A program made the translations under genes and the position numbers. A stretch of 30,445 nucleotides of DNA from a virus. The notes under the pieces were generated by a model, which saw only the letters and a program-made list of their open reading frames with translations, was not told the DNA's origin and made no database searches. Shown piece by piece: positions 20,615-29,647 of this stretch (positions are counted from its first letter, which is position 1; every line of letters begins with the position of its first letter). The stretch is from positions 1 through 30,445 of IMG/VR virus record IMGVR_UViG_3300033144_005004, one strand, 5' to 3'.

Positions 20615-21526
20615 ATGATTAATACAGCAGGTGTAGCGTATCTTATCAGTAAGGATTATGATAAGGTATTTTTCGACAATTTTATGGCAGAAAGCCCGCA
20701 GTTTAAGGATCTTGTAAGAATCATTCCAAGCAAAGACAGTTACAATAAATTCGCGGGTTTTACAGGGGTAGGACTTGTTCCTAAAAAGACAAAAGGTGTA
20801 AACGCTATTTTCGCAACCCCTGTGCAGAAAGTGGCAAAGACTTTCACGTCAGACACATTCTCTCTCGGTGTAAGAATCGAGAAAGAAGCATTTGACGATG
20901 ACAAGAGCGGCAACTTGAGGCAGATTCCGGCCATGCTGGGAGATTCCGCAAATGCTACGATAGAAACGGGTATTGCGGCTATGTTGCTCGACAGAATGCA
21001 GACGGCGGCCTATACCGGTCCTGATGGAAAGGTTCTTGCAGCAACGGACCACCCTCTTTACGGTTCAAGTTCAAGCACAACTTATTCCAACAGACCCACA
21101 GCTAACGTTGACCTTTCGGTTTCTGCAATAGAAGCAGCCATTCCGGCATTGAGAACAACCAAGAATGACCAGGGTATTTCAACAGGGATGAAGGCGAGAT
21201 ATCTTGCTTGCCACCCGGATAACTGGGCAATGATTATTCAGTTGCTGCAGAACCAGGACAAAGCAGGGACAACGCAGAGAGATACCAACGCCATCAAGAC
21301 GTTGGGCTTAACTCCGATTCTTCTGGAACACGCAACAGATTCCGATGCATGGGCTATAATGACAGACAAGCAAAAGCACCAGATCATGCTCGTCATGAGA
21401 GAAGCTATCAGCACGAAAACGTATCCCGCGCCTGACAACACAGACGACGCTATCTTCAGAGTTCGGTTTAGAAAGACCGAGGGCTGGGTGAGTCCATTGG
21501 GCTTCTACGGTTCAGCTGGAATCTAA
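20615..21526 (+). CDS. Major capsid protein (Mu gpT-like, HK97 fold)
   Basis: 303 residues, ATG 20615 after GGGAGG. N-terminal helical arm ('FFDNFMAESPQFKDLVRIIP'), E-loop part around 'KKTKGVNAIFATPVQKV', then 'ATDHPLYGSSS..YSNRPT' and 'DLSVSAIEAAIPALRTTKNDQG', 'ARYLACHPDNWAM', 'LGLTPILLEHATDSDAWAIM' and 'RFRKTEGWVSPLGFYGS'. These follow the Mu-type gpT capsid family, whose spine helix and P-domain are arranged in that order. No cleavable N-terminal domain, consistent with a separate scaffold. Confidence 0.85.
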   Translation: MINTAGVAYLISKDYDKVFFDNFMAESPQFKDLVRIIPSKDSYNKFAGFTGVGLVPKKTKGVNAIFATPVQKVAKTFTSDTFSLGVRIEKEAFDDDKSGNLRQIPAMLGDSANATIETGIAAMLLDRMQTAAYTGPDGKVLAATDHPLYGSSSSTTYSNRPTANVDLSVSAIEAAIPALRTTKNDQGISTGMKARYLACHPDNWAMIIQLLQNQDKAGTTQRDTNAIKTLGLTPILLEHATDSDAWAIMTDKQKHQIMLVMREAISTKTYPAPDNTDDAIFRVRFRKTEGWVSPLGFYGSAGI

Positions 21527-21548
21527 AAAAGGGAATTTGAAGAATTTT

Positions 21549-21580
21549 GGGAGGAGATTGGGAATACTCAATCTTCTCCC
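21549..21580 (+). terminator. Hairpin after the capsid gene, terminator-like
   Basis: GGGAGGAGATTG (21549-21560) pairs with CAATCTTCTCCC (21569-21580): 12 bp, one G-U, 8-base loop. Only ACTTTAT follows, a weak T-run, so it may attenuate transcription or protect the capsid mRNA 3' end. Confidence 0.55.
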
Positions 21581-21598
21581 ACTTTATAGGAGGAGTTT

Positions 21599-21892
21599 AT
21601 GAATTTTATTAGGATTTCACAGTTTGAAAATTCCAAAGAGAAAGTTGCGGCCGAGAAGAAATATGAAGAGTTAAGACTCGTAAGAGAAGATAATCTCTCA
21701 AAGGCAGCATCCGCAGGTTACAAAAAAGTTGATCCCGAGATTACAGTAGGCGCTAATAGGGAAGGAATCATGGGTAACGAAATTACTTCTTTAGTGCTTA
21801 TGGGAAAAATTAAGAAAAGAAAATCTGCAAAGAAGCCGGCTAAGAAGAAAGCAAAAAGCAAACCGAAGAAAAAATCAGGGAGGAGAAAATGA
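21599..21892 (+). CDS. Small head protein with histone-like lysine tail
   Basis: 97 residues, ATG 21599 after GGAGGAG. Residues 1-68 are mixed helical; residues 70-97 are almost only Lys/Ala/Ser/Arg/Pro (KKPAKKKAKSKPKKK), like histone H1 tails. Such a tail binds DNA or the negatively charged inner head. Could be a minor head or DNA-condensing protein. Overlaps the next gene's start. Confidence 0.6.
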   Translation: MNFIRISQFENSKEKVAAEKKYEELRLVREDNLSKAASAGYKKVDPEITVGANREGIMGNEITSLVLMGKIKKRKSAKKPAKKKAKSKPKKKSGRRK

Positions 21893-22368
21893 GGAAATTA
21901 CTTACGATAATCGGTTGTATAGGATTGGTAATTCTTTTCACCGCGGCGATAGGAGACCAGTTTTCCGTTGATAACTTCAGAATAGACAGTTCTGGAAATG
22001 TGATACAGACAGGTAAGGATTATACAACGTCAGGGAATGTTGATGTCAACGGCTCGTTATTGTTAGATGTTATGTATATCTCTTACAATTCAACTCTAAC
22101 AGTAACACAGTCCGGGCTTGTTATTTCCACAGGTACTGCAGCTTTTGCGATTGGACTGCCTACGGCTGTTGGTAATACAGGATTGACTTATACCGTTAAG
22201 TTAGATTCAGGACCGGTTCCTGTTTACGCCATTACTATTACTCCACTTGGTGCGGAAACAATAGATGGGGAAACTACCAATGCTCAAATAGATGCGTGGT
22301 ATGATTTTATAACCATTACCAGCGATGGAGACGAATGGCTTGTTACCGGAATAGATACCGGGATGTAA
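21889..22368 (+). CDS. Secreted-type beta protein with signal peptide, fibre-like
   Basis: 159 residues, ATG 21889 after GGGAGG. Signal peptide: MRK, hydrophobic LLTIIGCIGLVILFTAAIG, likely cut near residue 22. The mature part starts 'FSVDNFRIDSSGNVIQTG' and ends 'TITPLGAETIDGETTNAQI' and 'YDFITITSDGDEWLV', the glycine/threonine beta style of phage fibre tips and of cell-surface proteins. First of seven signal-bearing genes in the tail region. Role likely structural; attachment point unknown. Confidence 0.6.
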   Translation: MRKLLTIIGCIGLVILFTAAIGDQFSVDNFRIDSSGNVIQTGKDYTTSGNVDVNGSLLLDVMYISYNSTLTVTQSGLVISTGTAAFAIGLPTAVGNTGLTYTVKLDSGPVPVYAITITPLGAETIDGETTNAQIDAWYDFITITSDGDEWLVTGIDTGM

Positions 22369-22386
22369 GAAAGAAAAAGGAGTTAA

Positions 22387-22578
22387 ATGGCAAAAAGAAC
22401 GACGCGTCAACATAGTACTGCCAGCAGGAGAACCTATAAGAGGCTTTTCAGCAAGGGGGGTGCTGTAAAATGTAGTCGCTGTGGTGTATATTATCATCGT
22501 CATAAAAGCAAAGATATTGTAAAAACCAAAAATGGGTGGTTATGTGTAAGTTCTTGCCTGGACCCCCAAGACGTTTAA
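22387..22578 (+). CDS. Small zinc-knuckle protein
   Basis: 63 residues, ATG 22387 after AAGGAG. Basic N-terminus (KRTTRQHSTASRRTYKR), then KCSRCGVYYHRHK and CVSSCLDPQD: four Cys (CxxC + CxxxC) for zinc. No signal peptide, unlike both neighbours. Small treble-clef or ribbon proteins like this are found in phage head-tail regions. Function unknown. Confidence 0.6.
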   Translation: MAKRTTRQHSTASRRTYKRLFSKGGAVKCSRCGVYYHRHKSKDIVKTKNGWLCVSSCLDPQDV

Positions 22579-22592
22579 TTTGAGGAGGAAAA

Positions 22593-23369
22593 ATGTTTAG
22601 AAAAATAGTGTTGTTTTTGTTTTTATGTGGTAATTTGTATGCAGGATATGTAATACATACAGATAGAGACGGAGATGTTCAGGATATAACCTCAAACGGA
22701 GCAGCAGTAGTTACAGAAGGGAGTTCTTACAGTTCCGCACAATCAACGAGAACCACAAATGCCTTTTCAATGTATGTAGTGGGGGGAGACACAACAACGG
22801 CGGTAACCTTCAAAAGATTTGTTTCATCAATGTCTATAACTTCTACTGACGGGCTTTATCCGGGAACGACTTGGGTTAGTTATGCAGGGACTGTAGAGGC
22901 ATTTGTTGCTACCCTTAACGCAGTTCCTACCACTACTCTTGGGGCGGAAGGCGGGATTACAGCAGTGATAAATTCTAAATGTTATGAAGGTGAATTAGCA
23001 ACTGAAATAACAGCAAATACTACGGCGACAAATTGCCATAGTTCTACGCATACGGTAACGTTAGGACTTGATAATGTATTGGCAATAATTGAGAAGTTAG
23101 ATGCGCCGAGTTCAGGGAAACAGTATTTCGTAACCGATTGTGAGGTGAATGTAACTTTCGCCACAGGAATTACTAAACTTTATATTAGAGATGGGACTGC
23201 TGATGACAGCACTCTTAAATACCGGCAAATAATCGGAACAACGATAGTTGATGAGACAATGGATGTTTCTCTCGTCGTGGGTTCTGCAGATACTGCTTTA
23301 AGATTTGAAATTATTGGAAGTTCGTGGATTAGCGCCGGCGATTTTTTCTATACAACATATCAAAAGTAG
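22593..23369 (+). CDS. Signal-peptide-bearing virion-region protein
   Basis: 258 residues, ATG 22593 after GAGGAGG. Clear signal peptide MFRKIVLFLFLCGNLYA followed by GY, a standard A-x-A type cut (LYA). The mature protein is Thr/Ser/Val-rich and beta in character; its last 90 residues ('GKQYFVTDCEVNVTF', 'LYIRDGTADD', 'LRFEIIGSSWISAGDFFYTTY') resemble the jelly-roll-like ends of phage capsid or fibre proteins. Three mature Cys. Exact role unknown. Confidence 0.6.
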   Translation: MFRKIVLFLFLCGNLYAGYVIHTDRDGDVQDITSNGAAVVTEGSSYSSAQSTRTTNAFSMYVVGGDTTTAVTFKRFVSSMSITSTDGLYPGTTWVSYAGTVEAFVATLNAVPTTTLGAEGGITAVINSKCYEGELATEITANTTATNCHSSTHTVTLGLDNVLAIIEKLDAPSSGKQYFVTDCEVNVTFATGITKLYIRDGTADDSTLKYRQIIGTTIVDETMDVSLVVGSADTALRFEIIGSSWISAGDFFYTTYQK

Positions 23370-23382
23370 GGGGGATAAAAAT

Positions 23383-24162
23383 ATGAAAATATTTTTTATC
23401 CTTTTACTTTTCTGCACAGAGGCATTATCTCTAACCCGTTCTGAAATGCGAAGCAAGATAAGGGATATGTGTCTGGATGCCGGTTCTTCAAGTTCAAAAC
23501 AGCACTGGTCTTCTACAACTTTCAACGGATATATTGATACAGCAATAAAGGAATTTGCGGCAATCACTTGGTGTCAAAAAAATTCTTATGAATTTAAAAT
23601 ATCCACTAAACACGGAAGTCCGATATATGCTCTACAGAGTGATGTAGCAAATATAGAAAGAGTTACTATACATACTACAGGCGACGGTGCTGATGTTTCG
23701 GAAAAAGAAGATTGTGTAATTTTAGAGGAGACGAGCGTAGATGAACTTGATAGGGATAATGGGGGTTGGGAATCAAATTTCTCTACGTATTCTTATGGTA
23801 ATCATGGTACGCCTACTCATTACTATACTTATCAGTCTACAGGAACTTACCTTAATATAGGATTTAAACCACCGACTAATTCTACATTCACTATTACAAT
23901 CTATTATGATGAGATTCCTGATGATATGTCATCTGACACAGATACTGTAACCGGCACTCCATTTAGAGGGATAGCACAACTTGAACCTTATCATTTTTTG
24001 ATTTGTCTGAGGGTAGCGAGTATTTTTGCGGCGTTTGATGAGCGTCCGGCATTATCGAAATTCTATTTTGCACAATACGACGCACTTTTGAGAGAAGCAA
24101 TAAAATCCCTCAGCTGGAAGTCGAACTTTTCTGAAAATTTCAGTTACGACAGAGGGGATTAA
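23383..24162 (+). CDS. Head-tail adaptor-like protein with signal peptide
   Basis: Start ATG 23383 (MKIFFILLLFC) after GGGGGG; the longer frame begins inside the previous gene. 259 residues. Signal peptide 1-16 (MKIFFILLLFCTEALS). The rest follows phage adaptor (head-completion) proteins: 'TRSEMRSKIRDMC', 'FNGYIDTAIKEFAAIT', 'ITIYYDEIPDDMSSDTD', 'IAQLEPYHFLICLRVASIF', 'YFAQYDALLREA'. Adaptors bind the portal inside the cell, so a Sec signal is unexpected. TAATG overlap with the next gene. Confidence 0.68.
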   Translation: MKIFFILLLFCTEALSLTRSEMRSKIRDMCLDAGSSSSKQHWSSTTFNGYIDTAIKEFAAITWCQKNSYEFKISTKHGSPIYALQSDVANIERVTIHTTGDGADVSEKEDCVILEETSVDELDRDNGGWESNFSTYSYGNHGTPTHYYTYQSTGTYLNIGFKPPTNSTFTITIYYDEIPDDMSSDTDTVTGTPFRGIAQLEPYHFLICLRVASIFAAFDERPALSKFYFAQYDALLREAIKSLSWKSNFSENFSYDRGD

Positions 24163-27050
24163 TGCTTCGTATAGCATTTGCAGTTCTCGTCTTTGTGTCA
24201 ACAGCGTCGGCAGAACAGCACTTACTTAATAAATTCACAGGTGGATTAAATACAAAGATATCTCCCATTCTTCTACCAGAAGGGAGCACTCCCGATTGCC
24301 AGAATGTTTTGTTTGATGATACAGGCGGAGTTAAGAAAAGAAAAGGGTATAAATACATAGGATATTCCACTTCTACAACGGTGGGGACAAAGTTATTTCC
24401 GTTAGCGAGGGCTTCGGGTGCGAAGTTTTTATTTAAGCAAGCGGAAGATGAATTGTGGGTTTCGGTTACGGGAGCGGATGGCAGTTGGACGTTACTGCGT
24501 TCCGATTTACGGTGGCAGGTAAATAATCTAAATTCTGCGGTTATCTCCAATGACAGGTGGTTTGCGAATGGTATTGATTATATCTTTTCTTCTAACGGTA
24601 GGACTTATGACGAATATACGTTTATTCCAAAAGGAAAGTTCATAACCTCAAAAGCGGAAGGGAGTTCGGGGATTTTATATGACAGGGTTTTCGTGGCGAA
24701 TACCTACGATTATCCTTCAGGGGTTTCTTACTCTGATTTGGCGTATGCTCCGACTGATAGTGATGCGTGGTCGGATTTACAGATATTCTTGGTGGGTGCT
24801 TCCGACGGGGAAGTTATTACAGGACTGTATGTTTGGAAAGGGGATTTGTATATCTTCAAAACCCGTTCCGTTTGGCGGTTGGCGGGAAACTCTCCTGATA
24901 ATTGGGTGTTAAGAAGATTGACGAGAGAATACGGTTGTGCGGAACAGGGAACAATAAAAGAATATAAGAATATCCTTGTATTCTTATCAAATGAAAAGCG
25001 GGCGGTTGTAGGATTTGACGGGAGTTTCTTTAAGGAACTTTCAGAACCGATAGAACCTGATTTAGATAATTGGGATAATCTTGACGGGTATTACAATTAC
25101 TGGATACAAACAGTTCAATCAGATTTTACGGCGGGAAAATCAACGGGACTAACGGTTTCGGATTATTTGGTATTAGAAGATGTAAGTAAGGTGTGGAGCA
25201 GTTCGGCGACATATCCGACGGCGTTTTCAAGTGGGACATATTCTAATACTTCTTATTCTGTTGGTGTAAAATTGGATGACATAACTACATCTATAAGTAG
25301 CGAATCATCAGATTATATAGTAGATATGTTTATGGCGAAAGTAGATGCACATCCTGATAATATAGGGACAGAGCATATTATCTATACTAATCCTTCCCAT
25401 ATTTATGAAGACGATAACAAAAATGCAACTACTGACGAATGGGTAACTAATATAATAAATTTTCCGTGGCAAAGGTATTATGGTTCAGGGGCAATTATAG
25501 ATATATCATTAACGGATGGCATATATACTAAAATTTCTTTTAAGGATATTGGATATAAATTTAATTGGCAAACACCTTCAGCGGACGCTAAAGCATATAA
25601 TTTGTATTGTTCTGGTCATTATCAGGCATATATTTACTATATGAATTTGTCAACAAATAAATATCAATTAGTTACTTATCCTTCTTTAGGTTATACTGAT
25701 AGGATATATGCAAATGATACATCCCTCACCAAATTTGTAAGCAAGAGTAGAGATGTAATTTTCACACCTGTTGAAACAAATGCCTTTAGAATAATAATAA
25801 TGGCGCAGTATTCTTCTCCGTGGGGTATTAGCGGTTTAAGGGCAACAATAACACCTATCAATGCAATATTAGTTTATGAAAAAGATGAGGCGGCATTTGA
25901 GTATGAAACATCAGGCACATTCAAAACAGAAGAATACGATTGGGAAGGACAAGTTTATTTGAGCACGGCAACTTTTGATGTTACAAGTTATGATTATTGG
26001 GGAACGACGATAACTCATTTAATCCGTTCTAAATTAACTGATTGGACAACCTATTACCCGATAAGCGACGGACAGGCGATTCCGAGCCAACTCTCCCCCT
26101 GTCAATATGTAGAGGTTTTATCAAGTTTCACGACGATTTACAGTTCTTACACGCCGACTTTACATTCAATAGAAGTCGGGGCTGTAAAGTCAACAGGTTC
26201 GTGGGAAAGTGATTGGTTTCAGGCAGATAAAGTTACTGGTTGGAAATACGGTATTTTTGATGATGAAACGCCGTCAGATACGGGAATATCTTATGCGGTG
26301 AGGACAGCGAGTTCAACCGCTAATCAGAGTAGTGCTTCGTGGGACTGGTTATCTTCAGGGGATTTATTAGACGCAGGGGTTCATCCTTCTTCTCATACTT
26401 ATATTCAGGTTAAATCAACAATGGCAACGACGAATGGGATTAGAAGTCCGACGATGTTTTCTACCACGTTTTTATGGTATCCCGAAAGTGAGCCGATAAG
26501 ACCTTGTTCGGGGATTGTAGATAAAAGATATTGGCTTGGAATTTCCACGACTTCCGCAGAGTATAACGATAACATTTATATTTTAGATAAGAATATGGCG
26601 TGGACGAGATATTCGGGATATTTTCCTTCTGATATTGTGAACTGGAAGAATGAAACGTATGTATTGGACGGCTCATCTACGGCGATTTGGCAGGTAAACT
26701 ACGGGAATGCTGATAAGTGGTGTAGTGCGGCTTCAAGTTCTACAATATCCTCATATTGGACGAGTAAGCCCCTTTTTCTTTCTCTGGATAGAGAAACTAC
26801 CTTAAAGTTACTTTATGCGTCATTTGGGGCTACTGGGGGCGATATAGCGGCAGGATTTGCCTTATACCCAGACGCATTTACCGAATATACGGTGTCTTTG
26901 TCGGGAAGTCGTGAAATCAATGATAGGAAAGGAGTTGATACAGGTGAAATGGGGAAAATCTGGCAATTTAGAATTTACGATGACAGTTCGGAAGCCGCTT
27001 TCCAGTTTAATAATTTGACTATTTTTTATAAAATTAAACCGTTGAGATAG
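24162..27050 (+). CDS. Large tail hub / stopper-like protein with signal peptide
   Basis: 962 residues. Signal peptide 1-18: MLRIAFAVLVFVSTASA, then E-Q. Directly after it comes 'FTGGLNTKISPILLPEGSTP', 'CQNVLFDDTGGVKKRKGYKY', the well-known opening of phage tail-tube/hub proteins of short-tailed phages, followed by blade-like repeats ('LYVWKGDLYIFKTRSVWRLAG', 'KNILVFLSNEKRAVVGFDG'). The C-terminal half is Ser/Thr/Tyr-rich beta. Probably the main tail-shaft protein. The family normally has no signal peptide. Confidence 0.7.
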   Translation: MLRIAFAVLVFVSTASAEQHLLNKFTGGLNTKISPILLPEGSTPDCQNVLFDDTGGVKKRKGYKYIGYSTSTTVGTKLFPLARASGAKFLFKQAEDELWVSVTGADGSWTLLRSDLRWQVNNLNSAVISNDRWFANGIDYIFSSNGRTYDEYTFIPKGKFITSKAEGSSGILYDRVFVANTYDYPSGVSYSDLAYAPTDSDAWSDLQIFLVGASDGEVITGLYVWKGDLYIFKTRSVWRLAGNSPDNWVLRRLTREYGCAEQGTIKEYKNILVFLSNEKRAVVGFDGSFFKELSEPIEPDLDNWDNLDGYYNYWIQTVQSDFTAGKSTGLTVSDYLVLEDVSKVWSSSATYPTAFSSGTYSNTSYSVGVKLDDITTSISSESSDYIVDMFMAKVDAHPDNIGTEHIIYTNPSHIYEDDNKNATTDEWVTNIINFPWQRYYGSGAIIDISLTDGIYTKISFKDIGYKFNWQTPSADAKAYNLYCSGHYQAYIYYMNLSTNKYQLVTYPSLGYTDRIYANDTSLTKFVSKSRDVIFTPVETNAFRIIIMAQYSSPWGISGLRATITPINAILVYEKDEAAFEYETSGTFKTEEYDWEGQVYLSTATFDVTSYDYWGTTITHLIRSKLTDWTTYYPISDGQAIPSQLSPCQYVEVLSSFTTIYSSYTPTLHSIEVGAVKSTGSWESDWFQADKVTGWKYGIFDDETPSDTGISYAVRTASSTANQSSASWDWLSSGDLLDAGVHPSSHTYIQVKSTMATTNGIRSPTMFSTTFLWYPESEPIRPCSGIVDKRYWLGISTTSAEYNDNIYILDKNMAWTRYSGYFPSDIVNWKNETYVLDGSSTAIWQVNYGNADKWCSAASSSTISSYWTSKPLFLSLDRETTLKLLYASFGATGGDIAAGFALYPDAFTEYTVSLSGSREINDRKGVDTGEMGKIWQFRIYDDSSEAAFQFNNLTIFYKIKPLR

Positions 27051-27060
27051 GAGAAAAATA

Positions 27061-27753
27061 ATGCAAGGATTTCAAAAGGGAAATACTCCTTGGATGAAAG
27101 GAAAACATCACTCTGTAGAAGCAAAGAGAAAAATGAGGGAAGGACACAAAGGGCAACTTCCTTGGAATAAGGGGAAAAAAGGGATTTCTGAAGAAACAAG
27201 GATAAAAATGAGGGAAGCAAGAAAAGGAAAATCTTATCCAAAAATGTGTAGAGTTGTGAATGGGGAAAATAATCCTAATTGGAAAGGTGGTATAAGTAAA
27301 ACAAAAAGAATATGCAAATTTTGCGGTAAGGTTTTTTATACACGAATGGCGAGAATTAAAAAGGGGAGAGGAAAATTTTGCGATAAGCAATGTTATGGTA
27401 AATGGAGAAGCGAAAATATAAGAGGTGAAAAATGTTCATTTTTTGGGAAACATCTAATTGGTGAAAAAAGTCCACGTTGGAAAGGGGGGATAGATTTTTG
27501 GGATAGACGAGGTTCAAACAATGAAGTAAAACTTTGGCGAAAAATGATATATAAAAGAGATGGTTATAGATGTGTAATATGTGGCAAAACCGGTGGGAAA
27601 TTAAACGCACACCATATTAGAAGTTGGAAGGATTTTCCAGAATTGAGGTTTGATATAGATAATGGAATAACAATGTGTCAAAGTTGCCACGAATTAGTTT
27701 ATAGGGAAACACCATTATTCGCAATAAGAAAATTAGGAATGAAAAAATGTTAA
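27061..27753 (+). CDS. HNH homing endonuclease with NUMOD3 motifs (copy 3)
   Basis: 230 residues, ATG 27061 after AGGAG. NUMOD3 repeats come first (NTPWMKGKHHSVEAKRKM, LPWNKGKKGISEETRIKM), then a NWKGG linker, a knuckle pair (CKFCGKVF, FCDKQC), a second 'SPRWKGG' and a C-terminal HNH: KRDGYRCVICG, LNAHHIRSWKDFPELRFD, NGITMCQSCH. All HNH residues are intact. It lies between the hub and fibre genes and overlaps the next start by 7 bases. Unlike copies 1 and 2 it has no visible promoter of its own. Confidence 0.87.
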   Translation: MQGFQKGNTPWMKGKHHSVEAKRKMREGHKGQLPWNKGKKGISEETRIKMREARKGKSYPKMCRVVNGENNPNWKGGISKTKRICKFCGKVFYTRMARIKKGRGKFCDKQCYGKWRSENIRGEKCSFFGKHLIGEKSPRWKGGIDFWDRRGSNNEVKLWRKMIYKRDGYRCVICGKTGGKLNAHHIRSWKDFPELRFDIDNGITMCQSCHELVYRETPLFAIRKLGMKKC

Positions 27754-28742
27754 GGAAAATAATTTTAATTTTACTTTTTGTTTCTATAATTAAAGCCGAC
27801 GTGCCGTTTCGTATTCCTCGTGATATTGAATTGGAACGACTGCCGGCAATTCTCAATCGTAATTTTGATGAACTTGATAGAAGAATTAAAAATGTGAAAA
27901 CAAAAACCGTAGAACTCGGGTTCAGCACCGGCACGATAGCGACCGAAACAATGGATAAAACCCTCTGGGCTCGGGATGTCCGGACAGAGCAACGCCATAC
28001 TCTTATAGACGACGACGTTCAAGGGCAACTGTTCGAAAATAGTTTGGAAAAATTATCACGGGGGATAAACGGGGAAGCGGCGGTTTATAGGACTTGCGTA
28101 ATGGATACTTATTGGAATGGTTGTAATGTCAGAGTAAGCACAGGCGGGCGATTGGCGATAACTCCTTCGGGGTTGTTTGATGTAACGACGGATTTTGCGG
28201 GGTTAGTAGCGTCGGACAATAATTATAAACTGATAGTCATTGATACTTATACTCTTAATGTAGGGGCGATTTTCGGTGGTTCTACGGATGGAATTGGTGT
28301 TTCAGGTTATACGGATACAAATTCGGGAACAGGGGTTCAGGGATATGCTGAAAGTGCGGGGACAGGGGTTAAAGGAGAAAGCACATCTATTGGGATAGGA
28401 GTTCAGGGAGTTAGTGCGGCAGGCGGGACAGGCGTTTCAGGGGAATCCGACGGAACTGGTAACGGAGTATATGGATATAATCCTGATTCAGACGGTTACG
28501 CAGGTTATTTTGAAGGCAGAGTAAATGTTGAAGGTGATTTTACTTGCGACGCAGGGACAGTCCCATATTCTCTGAAATCAGGAACAGCGACCTATGCGGA
28601 AAATGTAACGATTGGAGCAATAGGGACTTATCTTGATTATATTTTAACTTATTATGATGATGAAGTTTATAAAAGCGGGAGTTCACCGCTTTTTGCAGGG
28701 GTGCTGATTTTCAATGGAAATGTTTTATACCATAAACCGTAA
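27747..28742 (+). CDS. Tail fibre with signal peptide and glycine repeats
   Basis: 331 residues. Signal peptide MLRKIILILLFVSIIKA then D-V. An N-terminal helical part ('ERLPAILNRNFDELDRRI') is followed by a beta region and six or so 11-12-residue repeats around 'GTGVQGYAESA', 'GTGVKGESTSI', 'GIGVQGVSAAG', ending 'GYAGYFEGRVNVEGDF', a motif common in trimeric fibres and bacterial surface proteins. C-terminal 'GSSPLFAGVLIFNGNVLY'. Likely a receptor-binding fibre. Its first 7 bases overlap the homing endonuclease gene. Confidence 0.65.
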   Translation: MLRKIILILLFVSIIKADVPFRIPRDIELERLPAILNRNFDELDRRIKNVKTKTVELGFSTGTIATETMDKTLWARDVRTEQRHTLIDDDVQGQLFENSLEKLSRGINGEAAVYRTCVMDTYWNGCNVRVSTGGRLAITPSGLFDVTTDFAGLVASDNNYKLIVIDTYTLNVGAIFGGSTDGIGVSGYTDTNSGTGVQGYAESAGTGVKGESTSIGIGVQGVSAAGGTGVSGESDGTGNGVYGYNPDSDGYAGYFEGRVNVEGDFTCDAGTVPYSLKSGTATYAENVTIGAIGTYLDYILTYYDDEVYKSGSSPLFAGVLIFNGNVLYHKP

Positions 28743-29637
28743 AGTATTTGCCTTATTATTTTTGGCAAGTGTTTGCTCCGCAGATATATTGCGGAAGTCA
28801 ACTATCCCGTATTCAGGGACTGGCGATTATAGGCAAGGCATAATTTATGTAGATACTCCAACGGTAAATTCGGAAGCGGTGAATAAAGGTTACTTAACAC
28901 AAGCAGGGTCAAGTGTAACTTATGCGGATAATGCAGGGACTGTCGGCGGTTTTCCTTACGACGCTTTTGTTTCCACAATGGGTGATACAATGAATGGAAC
29001 ATTATTTATATCTTCAAGTATTGAAGGGAAAGGTAGTAATTTAGATTTCAAGTATAAAACTTCCGCACGATTTTATTTTCAAGATGTTTCTGCTACTGAC
29101 CCCGTTTTTCATTTAGAAGAGAATAGTGCCCTCATACGAACTTTCTTGAGAGTTTATCCGACTTTTGGTAGTTCAAGTTATTTAGGATTGAGTAATAATG
29201 GGTTGACTTGGGATGTATTAGGGTTGGAGGGCGACTATGACGCAAACATAGATTATTCAGGTGCAAATAGTAGAATTGATATTTCAACAAATGTAAAGAT
29301 GAACGGGAGTTTAGAAGTAACCGGAAATACTACAATAACAGGGGGGAAATTAACCCTTTCTGGGGGCGGAGATAATTTATTGGCGTGTGATATTATAGAA
29401 TTGACTTCAGGGGGATATATTTATACTCCAAAAATATTTACTTATGGTTCAATGACTATTCAGACACCAGAGGAGAAAACTTTAGTTACATACGATACAA
29501 TATATGGTGTTAATTTTAGCACTTCAGTAGCAATAACAGGTATGAAAACAGGAACAACGCAGGCAAATGCAGGGGCGGGGGAAGGGGAACTCTGGGCTGA
29601 TAGCGATGATGATTATACTATCAAATTGGGGCAATAA
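28714..29637 (+). CDS. Tail fibre-like protein with signal peptide
   Basis: Up to 307 residues from ATG 28714; ATG 28720 is a near alternative. Overlaps the previous gene by 29 bp. Signal peptide: 'NRKVFALLFLASVCSA' then D. The mature part has fibre features: 'TYADNAGTVGGFPYDAFV', 'DTMNGTL', 'LEVTGNTTITGGKLTLSGGG' and a final 'GAGEGELWADSDDDYTIKLG'. This modular style marks phage fibres with changeable tips. Probably joins the fibre system with its neighbours. Confidence 0.62.
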   Translation: MEMFYTINRKVFALLFLASVCSADILRKSTIPYSGTGDYRQGIIYVDTPTVNSEAVNKGYLTQAGSSVTYADNAGTVGGFPYDAFVSTMGDTMNGTLFISSSIEGKGSNLDFKYKTSARFYFQDVSATDPVFHLEENSALIRTFLRVYPTFGSSSYLGLSNNGLTWDVLGLEGDYDANIDYSGANSRIDISTNVKMNGSLEVTGNTTITGGKLTLSGGGDNLLACDIIELTSGGYIYTPKIFTYGSMTIQTPEEKTLVTYDTIYGVNFSTSVAITGMKTGTTQANAGAGEGELWADSDDDYTIKLGQ

Positions 29638-29647
29638 TGGGGGTGTA

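Noticed and set aside
27000-27060. Own promoter for HNH copy 3
   Set aside because: A TTGACT and a TATAAA are present but only 6-7 bp apart; no correctly spaced pair.
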